A stretch of DNA of 64,000 bases from Shewanella pneumatophori (lineage in GTDB: Bacteria; Pseudomonadota; Gammaproteobacteria; Enterobacterales; Shewanellaceae). Under the pieces are notes generated by a model. The model saw only the letters and a list, made by a program, of their open reading frames with translations, was not told the DNA's origin and did not search any database. Position numbers and translations under genes: made by a program. Each line of letters starts with the position of its first letter. Positions within the stretch are counted from its first letter, which is position 1. The DNA is taken from NCBI RefSeq assembly GCF_023283895.1, contig NZ_JAKILB010000018.1, positions 1 through 64,000 of the forward strand, written 5' to 3'. Shown here piece after piece: positions 44,517 through 53,630 of this stretch.

Positions 44517-45902
44517 TTAAGAAGATAAGGTTCTTATCAAGTTAGCATAATCTTCTTTAATGTCATGACTTTCTTCACGCAACTGCGCAATTTTACGACA
44601 TGCATGTAAAACCGTCGTATGGTCACGACCACCAAAGGCATCACCGATCTCCGGTAAGCTTTGGTTAGTTAACTCTTTTGATAACGCCATTGCCATCTGT
44701 CTTGGTCGTGCCACGCTGCGTGAACGACGCTTAGATAACATGTCAGCCATCTTAATCTTGTAGTATTCAGCTACTGTCTTTTGAATATTATCAATAGTCA
44801 CTAACTTCTCTTGTAGAGCCAGTAAGTCACGCAGTGCTTCACGCACAAAATCGATAGTAATCGGACGACCAGTAAAGTTAGCGTTTGCAATAACACGATT
44901 CAATGCACCTTCAAGCTCACGTACGTTTGAACGTAAACGCTTAGCAATAAAGAAAGCCACTTCATCAGGTAGGTTAATGCCACTTTCTTGTGCCTTACGC
45001 ATCAAGATCGCTACTCGGGTTTCTAATTCTGGTGGCTCAATAGCAACCGTTAGACCCCAACCGAAACGTGATTTCAAACGATCTTCAACACCGTCGATCT
45101 CTTTCGGGTACTTATCCGAAGTCAAAATGATCTGGTGGTTACCTTCTAATAGAGCATTAAAGGTATGGAAGAACTCTTCTTGAGATCTATCTTTATTAGC
45201 GAAGAATTGGATGTCATCAATAAAGAGTGCATCAACGCTACGATAGTAACGCTTAAATTCTTCGATCGCGTTATTTTGTAACGCTTTAACCATGTCTTGC
45301 ACAAAACGCTCAGAATGCATGTAAACCACTTTTGCATCTGGCTTGTTCTTAATAATGCCATTACCTACAGCGTGCAATAGGTGAGTTTTACCTAAACCTG
45401 TTCCACCATAAAGGAACAAAGGGTTATACGCTCCACCAGGATTTTCAGCCACTTGCAAAGCAGCCGCTTTACCTAATTGGTTTGATTTACCTTCAACGAA
45501 GTTATCAAACTGGTAAGTCGGATTAATATTACTGCGATGATTAGCATTCGCCATAGGCTCTGCATGCGGAGTATTAAAAGAAGGCTTAACGACTTCTCTA
45601 CTAGCAGGTCTGCTAGTTTTTACTGCTGCTGTGGCCTGAACAACGGGTTTAGCCGACGGACGACTACCGATATCGAAACGCAAACTTGGCGCATCGCTAC
45701 CCATTTGTTCAGTAAAAAATTGGTTGATGATATTTAGGTATTTATCCCTAACCCAATCCAACACAAAGCGATTAGGTGCATAGATGACGAGTGTATCGCC
45801 TTCCATTTCTGCTTGTAACGGTCTTATCCACATACTGAATTGTTGAGCAGAAAGCTCATCTTGCAGCCTTGCGATACATTGTTGCCAAAGTGAAACCGCC
45901 AC
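44517..45902 (-). CDS. dnaA: Chromosomal replication initiator DnaA (GTG start)
   Basis: DnaA binds DnaA boxes at oriC and opens the duplex. It has 461 residues. Domain I (SLWQQCIARLQDEL) is followed by a variable linker, then the AAA+ domain with Walker A GGTGLGKTH and Walker B ALFIDDIQFF, and domain IV with the DNA-binding signature GGRDHTTVLHACRK. Translation starts at GTG. A DnaA-box-like sequence ends only three bases upstream of that start, so DnaA could affect its own translation or transcription start region. Confidence 0.98.
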   Translation of the reverse strand: MAVSLWQQCIARLQDELSAQQFSMWIRPLQAEMEGDTLVIYAPNRFVLDWVRDKYLNIINQFFTEQMGSDAPSLRFDIGSRPSAKPVVQATAAVKTSRPASREVVKPSFNTPHAEPMANANHRSNINPTYQFDNFVEGKSNQLGKAAALQVAENPGGAYNPLFLYGGTGLGKTHLLHAVGNGIIKNKPDAKVVYMHSERFVQDMVKALQNNAIEEFKRYYRSVDALFIDDIQFFANKDRSQEEFFHTFNALLEGNHQIILTSDKYPKEIDGVEDRLKSRFGWGLTVAIEPPELETRVAILMRKAQESGINLPDEVAFFIAKRLRSNVRELEGALNRVIANANFTGRPITIDFVREALRDLLALQEKLVTIDNIQKTVAEYYKIKMADMLSKRRSRSVARPRQMAMALSKELTNQSLPEIGDAFGGRDHTTVLHACRKIAQLREESHDIKEDYANLIRTLSS

Positions 45903-46346
45903 GAGTTATCCCCAAAAGATCATACAAAAGAGGTCTATTCTATAATGAGATCACGCTGATCGCTATCCTTTAAATAGATTTATCCCCAGATAGATCATCT
46001 ATTCTTGAATATCTCGATCTTAAAAGATCGGTTGCGATCGAAAAATATTAGCAAAGCTGCAAATCCAGCTTTATAAAGCGATCCAGATCGATCTATAATA
46101 AACAGCTTTCGATCAGCTTTTTGATCTGCTAAACCACAAGATGTAGTGGTAACTCACAGAGTTATCCACACATTCTTGTAGACCTAAACCTTCGAAGCAT
46201 TTCCAGAGGAACTAATATTTAATCACTTGCGCTGATTCGTAGTTGACGCGCATAACTAAAGTGATTACAATTCGGCCTCTTTTTTGCCCTTAGTTCTATT
46301 TTATAGAATTTAAGGATTATTAACCTAACAAAGACGGATTGCCATA
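45903..46346. promoter_or_regulatory. dnaA-rpmH regulatory region with DnaA boxes and GATC cluster
   Basis: This 444-base gap between the divergent dnaA and rpmH genes carries 12 GATC sites between 45918 and 46126. It also has a perfect DnaA box TTATCCACA (46162-46170) and two one-mismatch boxes TTATCCCCA (45906-45914 and 45980-45988). A strong rpmH promoter lies at 46243-46271. It resembles an autoregulated, SeqA-sensitive dnaA promoter, and is also where pseudomonad origins lie. The main oriC is more likely at 54538-54994. Confidence 0.8.
46243..46271 (+). promoter_or_regulatory. rpmH-rnpA promoter
   Basis: A TTGACG -35 box (46243-46248) and a TACAAT -10 box (46266-46271) are separated by 17 bases. 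Transcription would start about 65-70 bases before rpmH. Confidence 0.7.
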
Positions 46347-46484
46347 ATGAGTAAACGTACTTTTCAACCTAGCAACCTGAAGCGCAAGCGTTCTCACGGC
46401 TTCCGCGCTCGTATGGCTACAGTAGGTGGCCGTAAGGTCATCGCACGTCGCCGTGCTAAAGGTCGCGCTCGTCTTTCTGCGTAA
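46347..46484 (+). CDS. rpmH: 50S ribosomal protein L34
   Basis: A 45-residue, highly basic protein beginning [19 protein letters not shown] and ending KGRARLSA, full length for L34. It is a structural protein of the large ribosomal subunit. rnpA starts eight bases after its stop, as in nearly all bacteria. Confidence 0.98.
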
Positions 46485-46492
46485 TCGTAGAA

Positions 46493-46855
46493 ATGCAAGT
46501 GACTAGCTACACCTTTACGCGGGAGTTACGTTTGTTAACTCCCGCGCAATTTAAATCTGTATTTACCAAACCTATCAAAGCGTCCTCCGCTGAAATAACC
46601 TTACTTGCAATTCCTAATTCTGAACAACACCCACGTTTAGGACTAACTGTTGCCAAGCGTTATGTCAAAAAAGCAAACCAACGTAACCGTATTAAACGCA
46701 TAATTAGAGATAATTTCCGTTTACACCAGCATGATCTACCCGCTGTGGATATCGTGGTGCTTGTAAGGAATGGCGTGCTTGATATGGAAAACGCAGAACT
46801 TAAAAACTTAGTAGAAAAGCTATGGCGAAAACTCTCTCGCCGTTACAATGGCTAG
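46493..46855 (+). CDS. rnpA: Ribonuclease P protein component
   Basis: RnpA is the protein cofactor of RNase P, which matures tRNA 5' ends. It has 120 residues; the conserved RNR motif region is ANQRNRIKRIIRDNFR, and RLGLTVAKRYVKKA precedes it. The 3' end overlaps yidD by 34 bases, indicating translational coupling. Confidence 0.97.
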   Translation: MQVTSYTFTRELRLLTPAQFKSVFTKPIKASSAEITLLAIPNSEQHPRLGLTVAKRYVKKANQRNRIKRIIRDNFRLHQHDLPAVDIVVLVRNGVLDMENAELKNLVEKLWRKLSRRYNG

Positions 46856-47076
46856 CGACTACGATTATTCGTGGTTACCAACTACTCATAAGCCCCATGC
46901 TGGGGCCTCGTTGTAGGTTCAATCCAACGTGTTCACATTACGCAATTGAAGCAATTCGATTGCATGGAGTGGTGAAAGGGTGTTGGTTTGCAGGTAAACG
47001 CATATTAAAATGTCACCCTTTACATCCGGGCGGTGAAGACCCCGTCCCTAACAAAAAACATAGGTGCGATAAATAG
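46822..47076 (+). CDS. yidD: Membrane protein insertion efficiency factor YidD
   Basis: An 84-residue protein. The family block YQLLISPMLGPRCRFNPTCSHY and later HPLHPGG is complete, with three conserved cysteines. YidD helps membrane protein insertion with YidC and associates with the inner membrane through an amphipathic helix. It overlaps rnpA and ends three bases before yidC. Confidence 0.97.
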   Translation: MAKTLSPLQWLATTIIRGYQLLISPMLGPRCRFNPTCSHYAIEAIRLHGVVKGCWFAGKRILKCHPLHPGGEDPVPNKKHRCDK

Positions 47077-47079
47077 GTT

Positions 47080-48717
47080 ATGGAATCTCAACGCAATATA
47101 TTGCTGATCGGTTTACTGTTTGTCAGCTTTCTACTGTGGCAACAGTGGCAAGCAGATAAAGCTCCTCAACCGGCGGTTGCAGCTCAAACACAATCTTCTA
47201 TTCCAGCTTCTACAGTTGCTGACGCCCATAGTTCAGACGTCCCTGATGCCGATTCAGCGGTACCAGAAACTGTGGCTGCATCTAAAGAACTCATCACAGT
47301 TATTACTGACCAATTAGAAATCAAAATTGATCCAGTTGGTGGTGATATTGTTTACTCTGCGCTTCTTGCTCATAAACTTGAAGAAAATGGAACCGACCCG
47401 TTTGTTCTACTAGAACAAACTAACGATATCTATTATATCGCGCAAAGTGGCCTAATTGGTCGTGACGGTATCGACAGCTCTGTAAAAGGTCGAGCTCACT
47501 TTGACAGCGCATCACGCGAGTATAAATTGGCAGACGGCCAAGACACACTAAACGTGCCTCTAACTTTTGTTAGCGACAAAGGTGTGACTTACACTAAAGT
47601 CTTTGAATTCACTCGCGGTAAGTTCAACATCGCAGTTGACTATAAAATCGACAACACTTCAGATACACAGCTTCAAGTTCAAATGTATGGACAAATTAAG
47701 CACAGTATCAAAGAAAGCGAAAGCAGCATGATGATGCCTACTTACCGTGGTGCAGCGTTCTCTACTGCAGATACTCGCTACGAGAAGTATAGCTTCGATG
47801 ATATGGCTGATAAGAACTTAGACAAGTCAACACTAGGTGGTTGGGTTGCTATGCTTCAGCATTACTTCGTATCAGCATGGGTGCCACCTGCAAATGACAA
47901 GAACATTATCTTCTCAAGTATCAGTGCTGGCGGCTTAGCTAATATCGGTTTCCGTGGTGCACTTTACGATATAGCACCTGGCGCTACACAAAACATCAAA
48001 GCTGAATTCTATGTTGGTCCTAAGGATCAAGAAGCACTTTCAGCATTGTCTGATTCATTAAACCTAGTAGTTGATTACGGTTTCCTATGGTGGTTAGCGG
48101 TACCAATTTACAAACTATTGATGTTCTTCCAATCAATCGTTGGTAACTGGGGTATTGCGATTATCCTAATCACTCTAACCGTTCGTGGTTTGCTATATCC
48201 GCTAACGAAAGCGCAATACACCTCTATGGCGAAAATGCGTAATCTACAACCTAAACTAGCTGAACTAAAAGAGCGCTTTGGTGATGACCGTCAGAAGATG
48301 GGTCAAGCTATGATGGAACTGTACAAGAAAGAAAAAGTTAACCCTATGGGTGGCTGTCTTCCAATCTTGCTACAGATGCCAATCTTCATCGCACTTTACT
48401 GGGTATTACTAGAAAGCGTTGAATTGCGTCATGCGCCATTCATGCTTTGGATTACTGACTTATCAGTACAAGATCCATACTATGTATTGCCAATCCTAAT
48501 GGGTATTTCGATGTTCATTATGCAGAAGATGCAGCCAATGGCACCGACTATGGACCCAATGCAAGTTAAGATGATGCAGTGGATGCCAGTAATCTTTACC
48601 GTATTCTTCCTATGGTTCCCAGCTGGTCTGGTTCTATACTGGTTGGTAGGTAACTTAGTAGCGATTACCCAGCAGAAAATTATCTATGCTGGTCTAGAGA
48701 AAAAAGGGTTAAAATAA
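47080..48717 (+). CDS. yidC: Membrane protein insertase YidC
   Basis: YidC inserts and folds inner-membrane proteins, alone or with Sec. It has 545 residues: an N-terminal membrane segment (NILLIGLLFVSFLLW), a large periplasmic domain (about 60-340), then five membrane segments. The conserved C-terminal part includes QYTSMAKMRNLQPKL and NPMGGCLPILLQMPIFIALY. It lies in the conserved rpmH-rnpA-yidD-yidC-mnmE block. Confidence 0.98.
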   Translation: MESQRNILLIGLLFVSFLLWQQWQADKAPQPAVAAQTQSSIPASTVADAHSSDVPDADSAVPETVAASKELITVITDQLEIKIDPVGGDIVYSALLAHKLEENGTDPFVLLEQTNDIYYIAQSGLIGRDGIDSSVKGRAHFDSASREYKLADGQDTLNVPLTFVSDKGVTYTKVFEFTRGKFNIAVDYKIDNTSDTQLQVQMYGQIKHSIKESESSMMMPTYRGAAFSTADTRYEKYSFDDMADKNLDKSTLGGWVAMLQHYFVSAWVPPANDKNIIFSSISAGGLANIGFRGALYDIAPGATQNIKAEFYVGPKDQEALSALSDSLNLVVDYGFLWWLAVPIYKLLMFFQSIVGNWGIAIILITLTVRGLLYPLTKAQYTSMAKMRNLQPKLAELKERFGDDRQKMGQAMMELYKKEKVNPMGGCLPILLQMPIFIALYWVLLESVELRHAPFMLWITDLSVQDPYYVLPILMGISMFIMQKMQPMAPTMDPMQVKMMQWMPVIFTVFFLWFPAGLVLYWLVGNLVAITQQKIIYAGLEKKGLK

Positions 48718-48735
48718 TCTTTAGCTCTGACTAAC

Positions 48736-48772
48736 AAAAAGCGGTCAATACTGAGTATTGACCGCTTTTTTG
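48736..48772 (+). terminator. Terminator after yidC
   Basis: Perfect 16-base arms (AAAAAGCGGTCAATAC and its complement) with loop TGA and a T-run. It lies between yidC and mnmE, so mnmE probably has its own promoter or depends on read-through. Confidence 0.9.
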
Positions 48773-48830
48773 CTTTCTATGTAGAGACAATATTTTTAAC
48801 CCGCTGAAAATCAGATTAGGAAACACAGTA

Positions 48831-50192
48831 ATGACTACAGATACTATCGTGGCACAAGCGACCGCTCCAGGGCGTGGTGGCGTAGGTATTATTCGCGTAT
48901 CAGGCGACCTAGCCAGTAATGTTGCTATGGCCGTATTAGGGCATATTCCTAAAACTCGTTATGCAGATTACTGTGACTTTAAAGATCATGATGGTGAGGT
49001 GATTGACCAAGGCATTGCACTGTTCTTTAAAGGCCCAAACTCATTTACCGGTGAAGACGTGTTAGAGCTGCAAGGCCACGGCGGCCAAATCGTTCTTGAT
49101 ATGCTGATCAAGCGTGTCATGGAAGTCGACGGACTACGTATTGCTAAACCTGGTGAGTTTAGCGAACAAGCTTTTATGAACGACAAGCTTGATTTGACCC
49201 AAGCTGAAGCGATTGCTGACTTAATTGATGCTACCAGTGAGCAAGCCGCTAAAAGCGCTTTAAACTCACTTCAGGGCGAATTTTCAACTCAAGTACACGA
49301 TTTAGTAGAAAAGGTCACCAACCTGCGCTTATACGTCGAGGCTGCAATTGATTTTCCAGACGAAGAAGTCGACTTCTTATCTGATGGTAAAATTGCCGCT
49401 TCTCTCAATGGTATTATCAGCCAATTAGACGGCGTACAAGCCAGCGCAAAGCAAGGCTCAATTATCCGTGAAGGTATGAAGGTTGTTATTGCGGGCCGCC
49501 CAAATGCGGGTAAATCGAGCTTACTCAACGCCCTTGCCGGTAAAGAGTCTGCCATTGTGACAGAGATTGCCGGTACCACACGTGACGTGCTACGCGAACA
49601 CATTCATTTAGATGGTATGCCGCTGCATATTATCGACACTGCAGGTTTACGCGATACAGCTGATACCGTTGAAAAAATCGGTATTGAGCGTGCTTGGGAT
49701 GAGATAAAAACTGCCGATCGCGTGCTGTTCATGGTTGATGGAACCACAACCAATGCTGTTGATCCACATGAAATCTGGCCAGACTTTATTGATCGCCTAC
49801 CAACTAATTTAGGCGTAACAGTAGTGCGTAACAAAGCCGATCTAACCGGTGAAGATCTTGCTGTTACCCAAGAAGCCGGTCATAGCGTTTATCGCATTTC
49901 AGCCAAAACAGGCTTAGGTGTTGAAGAGCTAAAACAGCATTTAAAATCACTAATGGGATATCAGAGTAACCTAGAAGGTGGTTTTATTGCTCGTCGCCGT
50001 CACTTAGAAGCACTCGATTTAGCCAGCAGCCATTTAATGTTGGGTAAAGAGCAACTGGAAGTATATTTCGCAGGCGAGCTACTTGCCGAAGAACTACGTA
50101 TGTGCCAAATGGCACTATCAGAGATCACCGGTAAGTTTACTTCTGATGATCTACTAGGAAAAATCTTCAGCTCGTTCTGTATTGGTAAATAA
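48831..50192 (+). CDS. mnmE: tRNA modification GTPase MnmE
   Basis: MnmE (TrmE), with MnmG, makes the 5-carboxymethylaminomethyl group of wobble uridine in tRNA. It has 453 residues: an N-terminal tetrahydrofolate-binding domain (TIVAQATAPGRGGVGIIRVS), a helical domain, and an inserted G domain (GRPNAGKSSLLNALAG, DTAGLRD, NKADL). The C-terminal catalytic motif CIGK is present. Its partner mnmG is at 54995-56884. Confidence 0.98.
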   Translation: MTTDTIVAQATAPGRGGVGIIRVSGDLASNVAMAVLGHIPKTRYADYCDFKDHDGEVIDQGIALFFKGPNSFTGEDVLELQGHGGQIVLDMLIKRVMEVDGLRIAKPGEFSEQAFMNDKLDLTQAEAIADLIDATSEQAAKSALNSLQGEFSTQVHDLVEKVTNLRLYVEAAIDFPDEEVDFLSDGKIAASLNGIISQLDGVQASAKQGSIIREGMKVVIAGRPNAGKSSLLNALAGKESAIVTEIAGTTRDVLREHIHLDGMPLHIIDTAGLRDTADTVEKIGIERAWDEIKTADRVLFMVDGTTTNAVDPHEIWPDFIDRLPTNLGVTVVRNKADLTGEDLAVTQEAGHSVYRISAKTGLGVEELKQHLKSLMGYQSNLEGGFIARRRHLEALDLASSHLMLGKEQLEVYFAGELLAEELRMCQMALSEITGKFTSDDLLGKIFSSFCIGK

Positions 50193-50228
50193 CACGTAAG
50201 CGAATCATCAATACGCTTAAGCAGCAAT

Positions 50229-50265
50229 CAAAGCGACTGTAGTTAGCCCTACCGTCGCTTTTTTA
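50229..50265 (+). terminator. Terminator after mnmE
   Basis: AAAGCGAC (50230-50237) pairs with GTCGCTTT (50254-50261), with an inner GTAG/CTAC pairing and a T-run. Confidence 0.75.
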
Positions 50266-51080
50266 TTATAACGACCGTTATAACTTCTCAAGCGAGTAAC
50301 CAAGCCTAACAATGACGAGTAATAGATCGACGTAAGTACAAATTGCTGTAACTGCGATCAACATTGATCTCAAACTTAAAATTAAAGATCGTTGCCAATA
50401 AATATTAGATAAGTATCAACAGAGATATCAACAAGTAAATACGATCTGTGGATAGATCCTAACAACACTAACAATTTCAAACCAAAGCGATGATTTATAT
50501 GGGTTTTATTAAAATCTGCTTTTAGAAATCGTTTAGAGTTATCCCATTAAATTGGATCTTTTCCGATAAGTTATACTCAGAAAAAAACACAAACGATCGA
50601 TAGCTAGTTTACAACTCAAGCAAAAAACGAAAAAGATGATCATTAAGCCCGATATTTATCGCTAAAAGAGCTCAAATTTACCAGCGTTTGAACTAGAGAA
50701 GTAAGGCTTATGAACTGCTAAATATGAAACTTAGTTCCACGTGAAACCAACACTATATTTTAATTAGCAAGGGCTGCTTAATTACGCTAAGTACAAAAAG
50801 TACGACTTATGTATCTAGCAAGTATGGGTTCAGTATTCAGAGTTAATTGGTAATTAAGAAGGTACTTAACTAGAACGTTAAAACTCTACTTTAGACTGTG
50901 CCATGACCGCTCTGTAGCTTGAGCGGCTAAAATCAGGCGTTTATAACTAATCTTTAAAACTAAGCTTTAAAAATAACCCAGCGATTACCGCGATTAGTCA
51001 TATTAAATTAAGCATCTGTTTTAAAAGATTTTTAATCAGTTATTTTCTATACATACAACTAAAATATTGAACAATAATGA
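50266..51080. other. Gene-free AT-rich region with a GATC cluster
   Basis: About 815 bases without a convincing gene. Nine GATC sites occur between 50325 and 50642. A DnaA-box-like TGTGGATAG (50447-50455, complement CTATCCACA) and a degenerate parS (50733-50748) are also present. The rest is AT-rich with no recognisable tRNA, small RNA or repeat. It could be a DnaA/SeqA-binding or titration region, or a decayed origin; this is inference. Confidence 0.6.
50733..50748. other. Degenerate parS site (intergenic)
   Basis: AGTTCCACGTGAAACC keeps the central CCACGTG of parS but differs from the perfect sites at three positions (1, 12 and 16). ParB binding is uncertain. Confidence 0.4.
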
Positions 51081-51596
51081 CTAACAACCACTATCAAGAA
51101 TTTCGAAAGTAGGTGGCGTGGTAGGGCTCTGTGCTTCTGTATATTTAAGATAGCAATTGTCACCTTTAAACTTCTTCGTTTGCGGCATAAATAGAATAAA
51201 ATTTTCAGCAGGGTTATTTTGAAAATACCAGTCGGCTGGACGTTCAGGATTAAATTGCGAGTCCTCAAATTTAGCCATTATCAACTTGCTCCAGCTGTTT
51301 GCAGCATCAGCAGCAGGATAACCATATACCAAATCGACTTTTTCCCCATCAATGACAATAAAGTTTTCCTCGCCATTCTCTTTATCAGGTTTAGGTTTAT
51401 TCTCTAATCCTTGAAATACAGATTTTGGGTAAAGTACGCTCATCACTCCGTGCATCTCAGTTTTTAAGCCTTGCAACGAGGCAAGCCTAGCGTCTGCCTG
51501 CAAACCGATAAACTTAGGAACAGCAATAACAGAAAGTATGGCCAATATAATAATAGTTACTACTAACTCTATAAGAGTAAAACCATTTTTCTTCAT
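51081..51596 (-). CDS. Type IV pilin-like protein (orphan prepilin)
   Basis: A 171-residue protein with a class III signal: short basic leader MKKNG then FTLIELVVTIIILAILSVIAVP, cleaved after Gly by prepilin peptidase, with the conserved Glu at position 5 of the mature part. The rest is a variable globular domain; the two cysteines at about 145 and 171 may form a C-terminal disulfide loop as in major pilins. It resembles MSHA-type pilins or pseudopilins, but no pilus assembly gene is nearby. It is isolated in a gene-poor stretch, so transfer or a stand-alone minor pilin is possible. Confidence 0.85.
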   Translation of the reverse strand: MKKNGFTLIELVVTIIILAILSVIAVPKFIGLQADARLASLQGLKTEMHGVMSVLYPKSVFQGLENKPKPDKENGEENFIVIDGEKVDLVYGYPAADAANSWSKLIMAKFEDSQFNPERPADWYFQNNPAENFILFMPQTKKFKGDNCYLKYTEAQSPTTPPTFEILDSGC

Positions 51597-51902
51597 TTAA
51601 CCCTACGTAAAATTAACAAATCCAATACTGTATTATACAAAATAGCTTGGTAATTTAATATCGAACGCCCTGCTTTCACCACTAATAATTAACAATCAAA
51701 ATCAAAGCTACAAATATTAAATATACGCTTAAAATGATGATAAATGAGTAATGGTTAGCCCCAAAAAAGTTATATAAAAACCAGCGTAAACAAAGTATGC
51801 CAATTGGGTCGCTATTTTTACTAGCTGTATCACTTTCATTCCAATTCGATCACTGTAGAATCCGCGCCTTGTTTTCAGCGCACACTTTATACCTGCATAT
51901 AT
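51597..51902. other. Intergenic region pilin-lysE
   Basis: A 306-base AT-rich gap between divergent genes. It should contain both promoters. No operator, repeat or small gene is recognised. Confidence 0.5.
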
Positions 51903-52547
51903 ATGATGATCGATTTGGCCTTACTGCCACTATATTTAACTACTGTTATCGCCCTCCTTCTTATACCTGGCCCGGACATGCTTTTAATTGCGAGCTCAAG
52001 CCTAAGCTACGGTAAAAAAGTCGGTGTCTATGCCAGCTTTGGTAACGCTACCTCAGGTCTAATCTTGACTTTGTTAGCTGCTATGGGTGTATCAGCTGTT
52101 ATCGCCATGAACCCAATGGCTTTAGAGGTATTACGTGTTCTTGGTGCCGCATATTTACTAAAAATGGGCTGGGACTGCATTAGAAGTTCTGCTGCTGAAG
52201 CACCAGAAATAAGCCAACAAAATAACTTAGCCAAATTGCTATATAAACGTGCTGTTGTTAGCAATCTACTAAACCCTAAAGCATTAATATTCTTTGTATT
52301 GTTCTTGCCACAATTTGTCTCTACTCAGCTAACAGCTAGCTCAGGCGAACAAATGCTAGCACTAGGTTTACTGCTCAATGTAATGGGGTTGGCCTTTAAT
52401 TTACTACTAGTAGCCTTGGTCGGTACAGTAGGTAAACCACTGCTAAACAATGAAAAGTTTAGAACTTATCAGAATAAATTTATGGGTGGGATCTTCTTTA
52501 TATTAGCTATTTGGTTACTAGCGTCACAAGTACAAAACATTAGCTAA
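51903..52547 (+). CDS. LysE family amino acid exporter
   Basis: A 214-residue inner-membrane protein with about six hydrophobic segments. The family motif is LLIPGPDMLLIASSSLSYG near residue 20, followed by AYLLKMGWD and NLLNPKALIFFVLFLPQFV. Members of this LysE/RhtB family export amino acids such as lysine, homoserine or threonine; the substrate cannot be told. The gene lies alone between the pilin-like gene and the nucleoside hydrolase. Confidence 0.92.
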   Translation: MMIDLALLPLYLTTVIALLLIPGPDMLLIASSSLSYGKKVGVYASFGNATSGLILTLLAAMGVSAVIAMNPMALEVLRVLGAAYLLKMGWDCIRSSAAEAPEISQQNNLAKLLYKRAVVSNLLNPKALIFFVLFLPQFVSTQLTASSGEQMLALGLLLNVMGLAFNLLLVALVGTVGKPLLNNEKFRTYQNKFMGGIFFILAIWLLASQVQNIS

Positions 52548-52605
52548 GCAGTGTAAAAAGTGTGCTCTACTCAGAGCAATTTTTAACAGTGCTGATTGGT
52601 ATAAT

Positions 52606-52634
52606 AAAAAGCGGAGATTAATCTCCGCTTTTTC
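52606..52634. terminator. Bidirectional terminator lysE / nucleoside hydrolase
   Basis: Palindrome AAAAGCGGAGATTAATCTCCGCTTTT without spacer bases and with T-runs at both ends, between convergent genes. Confidence 0.88.
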
Positions 52635-52658
52635 ATAGTGATAACTTCACTTTAGTCG

Positions 52659-53630
52659 CTATTTACGATGACCGTATTCAATAATTGTTTCGCGGTATAA
52701 CTCAAGTAAAGCTTGGTCGCGTACTGCTACCCCAACCTTTTGCGCTGGTTTTGATGCCCAGTCATCATGCTGATAACGGCGCTTATCAAATTTCTGAATC
52801 GTTAGCCCTTCTGCAGGGCCATCTGTTACCACACGAACTGGGCCTTCACGTAAGGTGAATAAGCTAGGATCGATAACATAGGCGATAGCTGATGGGTCAT
52901 GCACATGGCAGCCTTCTAAGCCTACTTTTTCAGAATAGAACTTCAAATAGTAACGACTAATATCCCAAATAAACTGACCAACTTCAGCGGCATCATCACG
53001 TAGCTGATCAAGGTAATCTTTACTAAAGAAGCTTTCTTCAGTGACATCAAGACCAATAACAACCACAGGCCAAGCAGCTGTAAATACTATGTCAGCCGCA
53101 TGAGGATCGTCGTGGATATTAGCCTCAGCATATGGCGTAACGTTGCCACGATGGTCGTTCATACCAAACGCACCGCCCATGACTACAACTTCTTTAACTA
53201 GAGAAGCGATCTCTGGAGCCGCTTCAAGTGCTAAGGCTAGGTTAGTCAGAGGACCAACAGCCACTAATGTGATTTCACCAGGTTCGGCTTTTACCGCATC
53301 AATAATGTATTGGTAAGCAGGACGAGGATCAGCTGTTACAGTTAGATCTGTAGGCGCATGCACATCACCAAAACCCGTTTCGCCATGTACCACAACTGTA
53401 GGCCCAACAGGATCACGTACAATCGGCTGACTAGCCCCTTGTACGATATCCGCTTTAAAACCATATTTTTGTTTTAAAAATAATGCGTTATTGGTTCCAT
53501 TTTCGATCGTAGCATTACCATAAACGGTAGTAATAGCCTTAAGCTCGATTGCTGGATGAGCTTCAGCAAATAATATTGCCATTGCATCATCAATTCCCGG
53601 ATCGCTATCGAGAATTATCTTGTTTATCAT
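52659..53630 (-). CDS. Inosine-uridine nucleoside hydrolase family protein
   Basis: A 323-residue protein from the ATG at 53630, preceded by an AGGA ten bases upstream; a TTG at 53639 is less likely. The calcium-binding N-terminal motif DSDPGIDDAMAI is complete, and VVMGGAF, NVTPYAEANI and HDPSAIAYV follow. It hydrolyses the N-glycosidic bond of ribonucleosides; base preference cannot be read from sequence. It is cytosolic and monocistronic. Confidence 0.93.
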   Translation of the reverse strand: MINKIILDSDPGIDDAMAILFAEAHPAIELKAITTVYGNATIENGTNNALFLKQKYGFKADIVQGASQPIVRDPVGPTVVVHGETGFGDVHAPTDLTVTADPRPAYQYIIDAVKAEPGEITLVAVGPLTNLALALEAAPEIASLVKEVVVMGGAFGMNDHRGNVTPYAEANIHDDPHAADIVFTAAWPVVVIGLDVTEESFFSKDYLDQLRDDAAEVGQFIWDISRYYLKFYSEKVGLEGCHVHDPSAIAYVIDPSLFTLREGPVRVVTDGPAEGLTIQKFDKRRYQHDDWASKPAQKVGVAVRDQALLELYRETIIEYGHRK

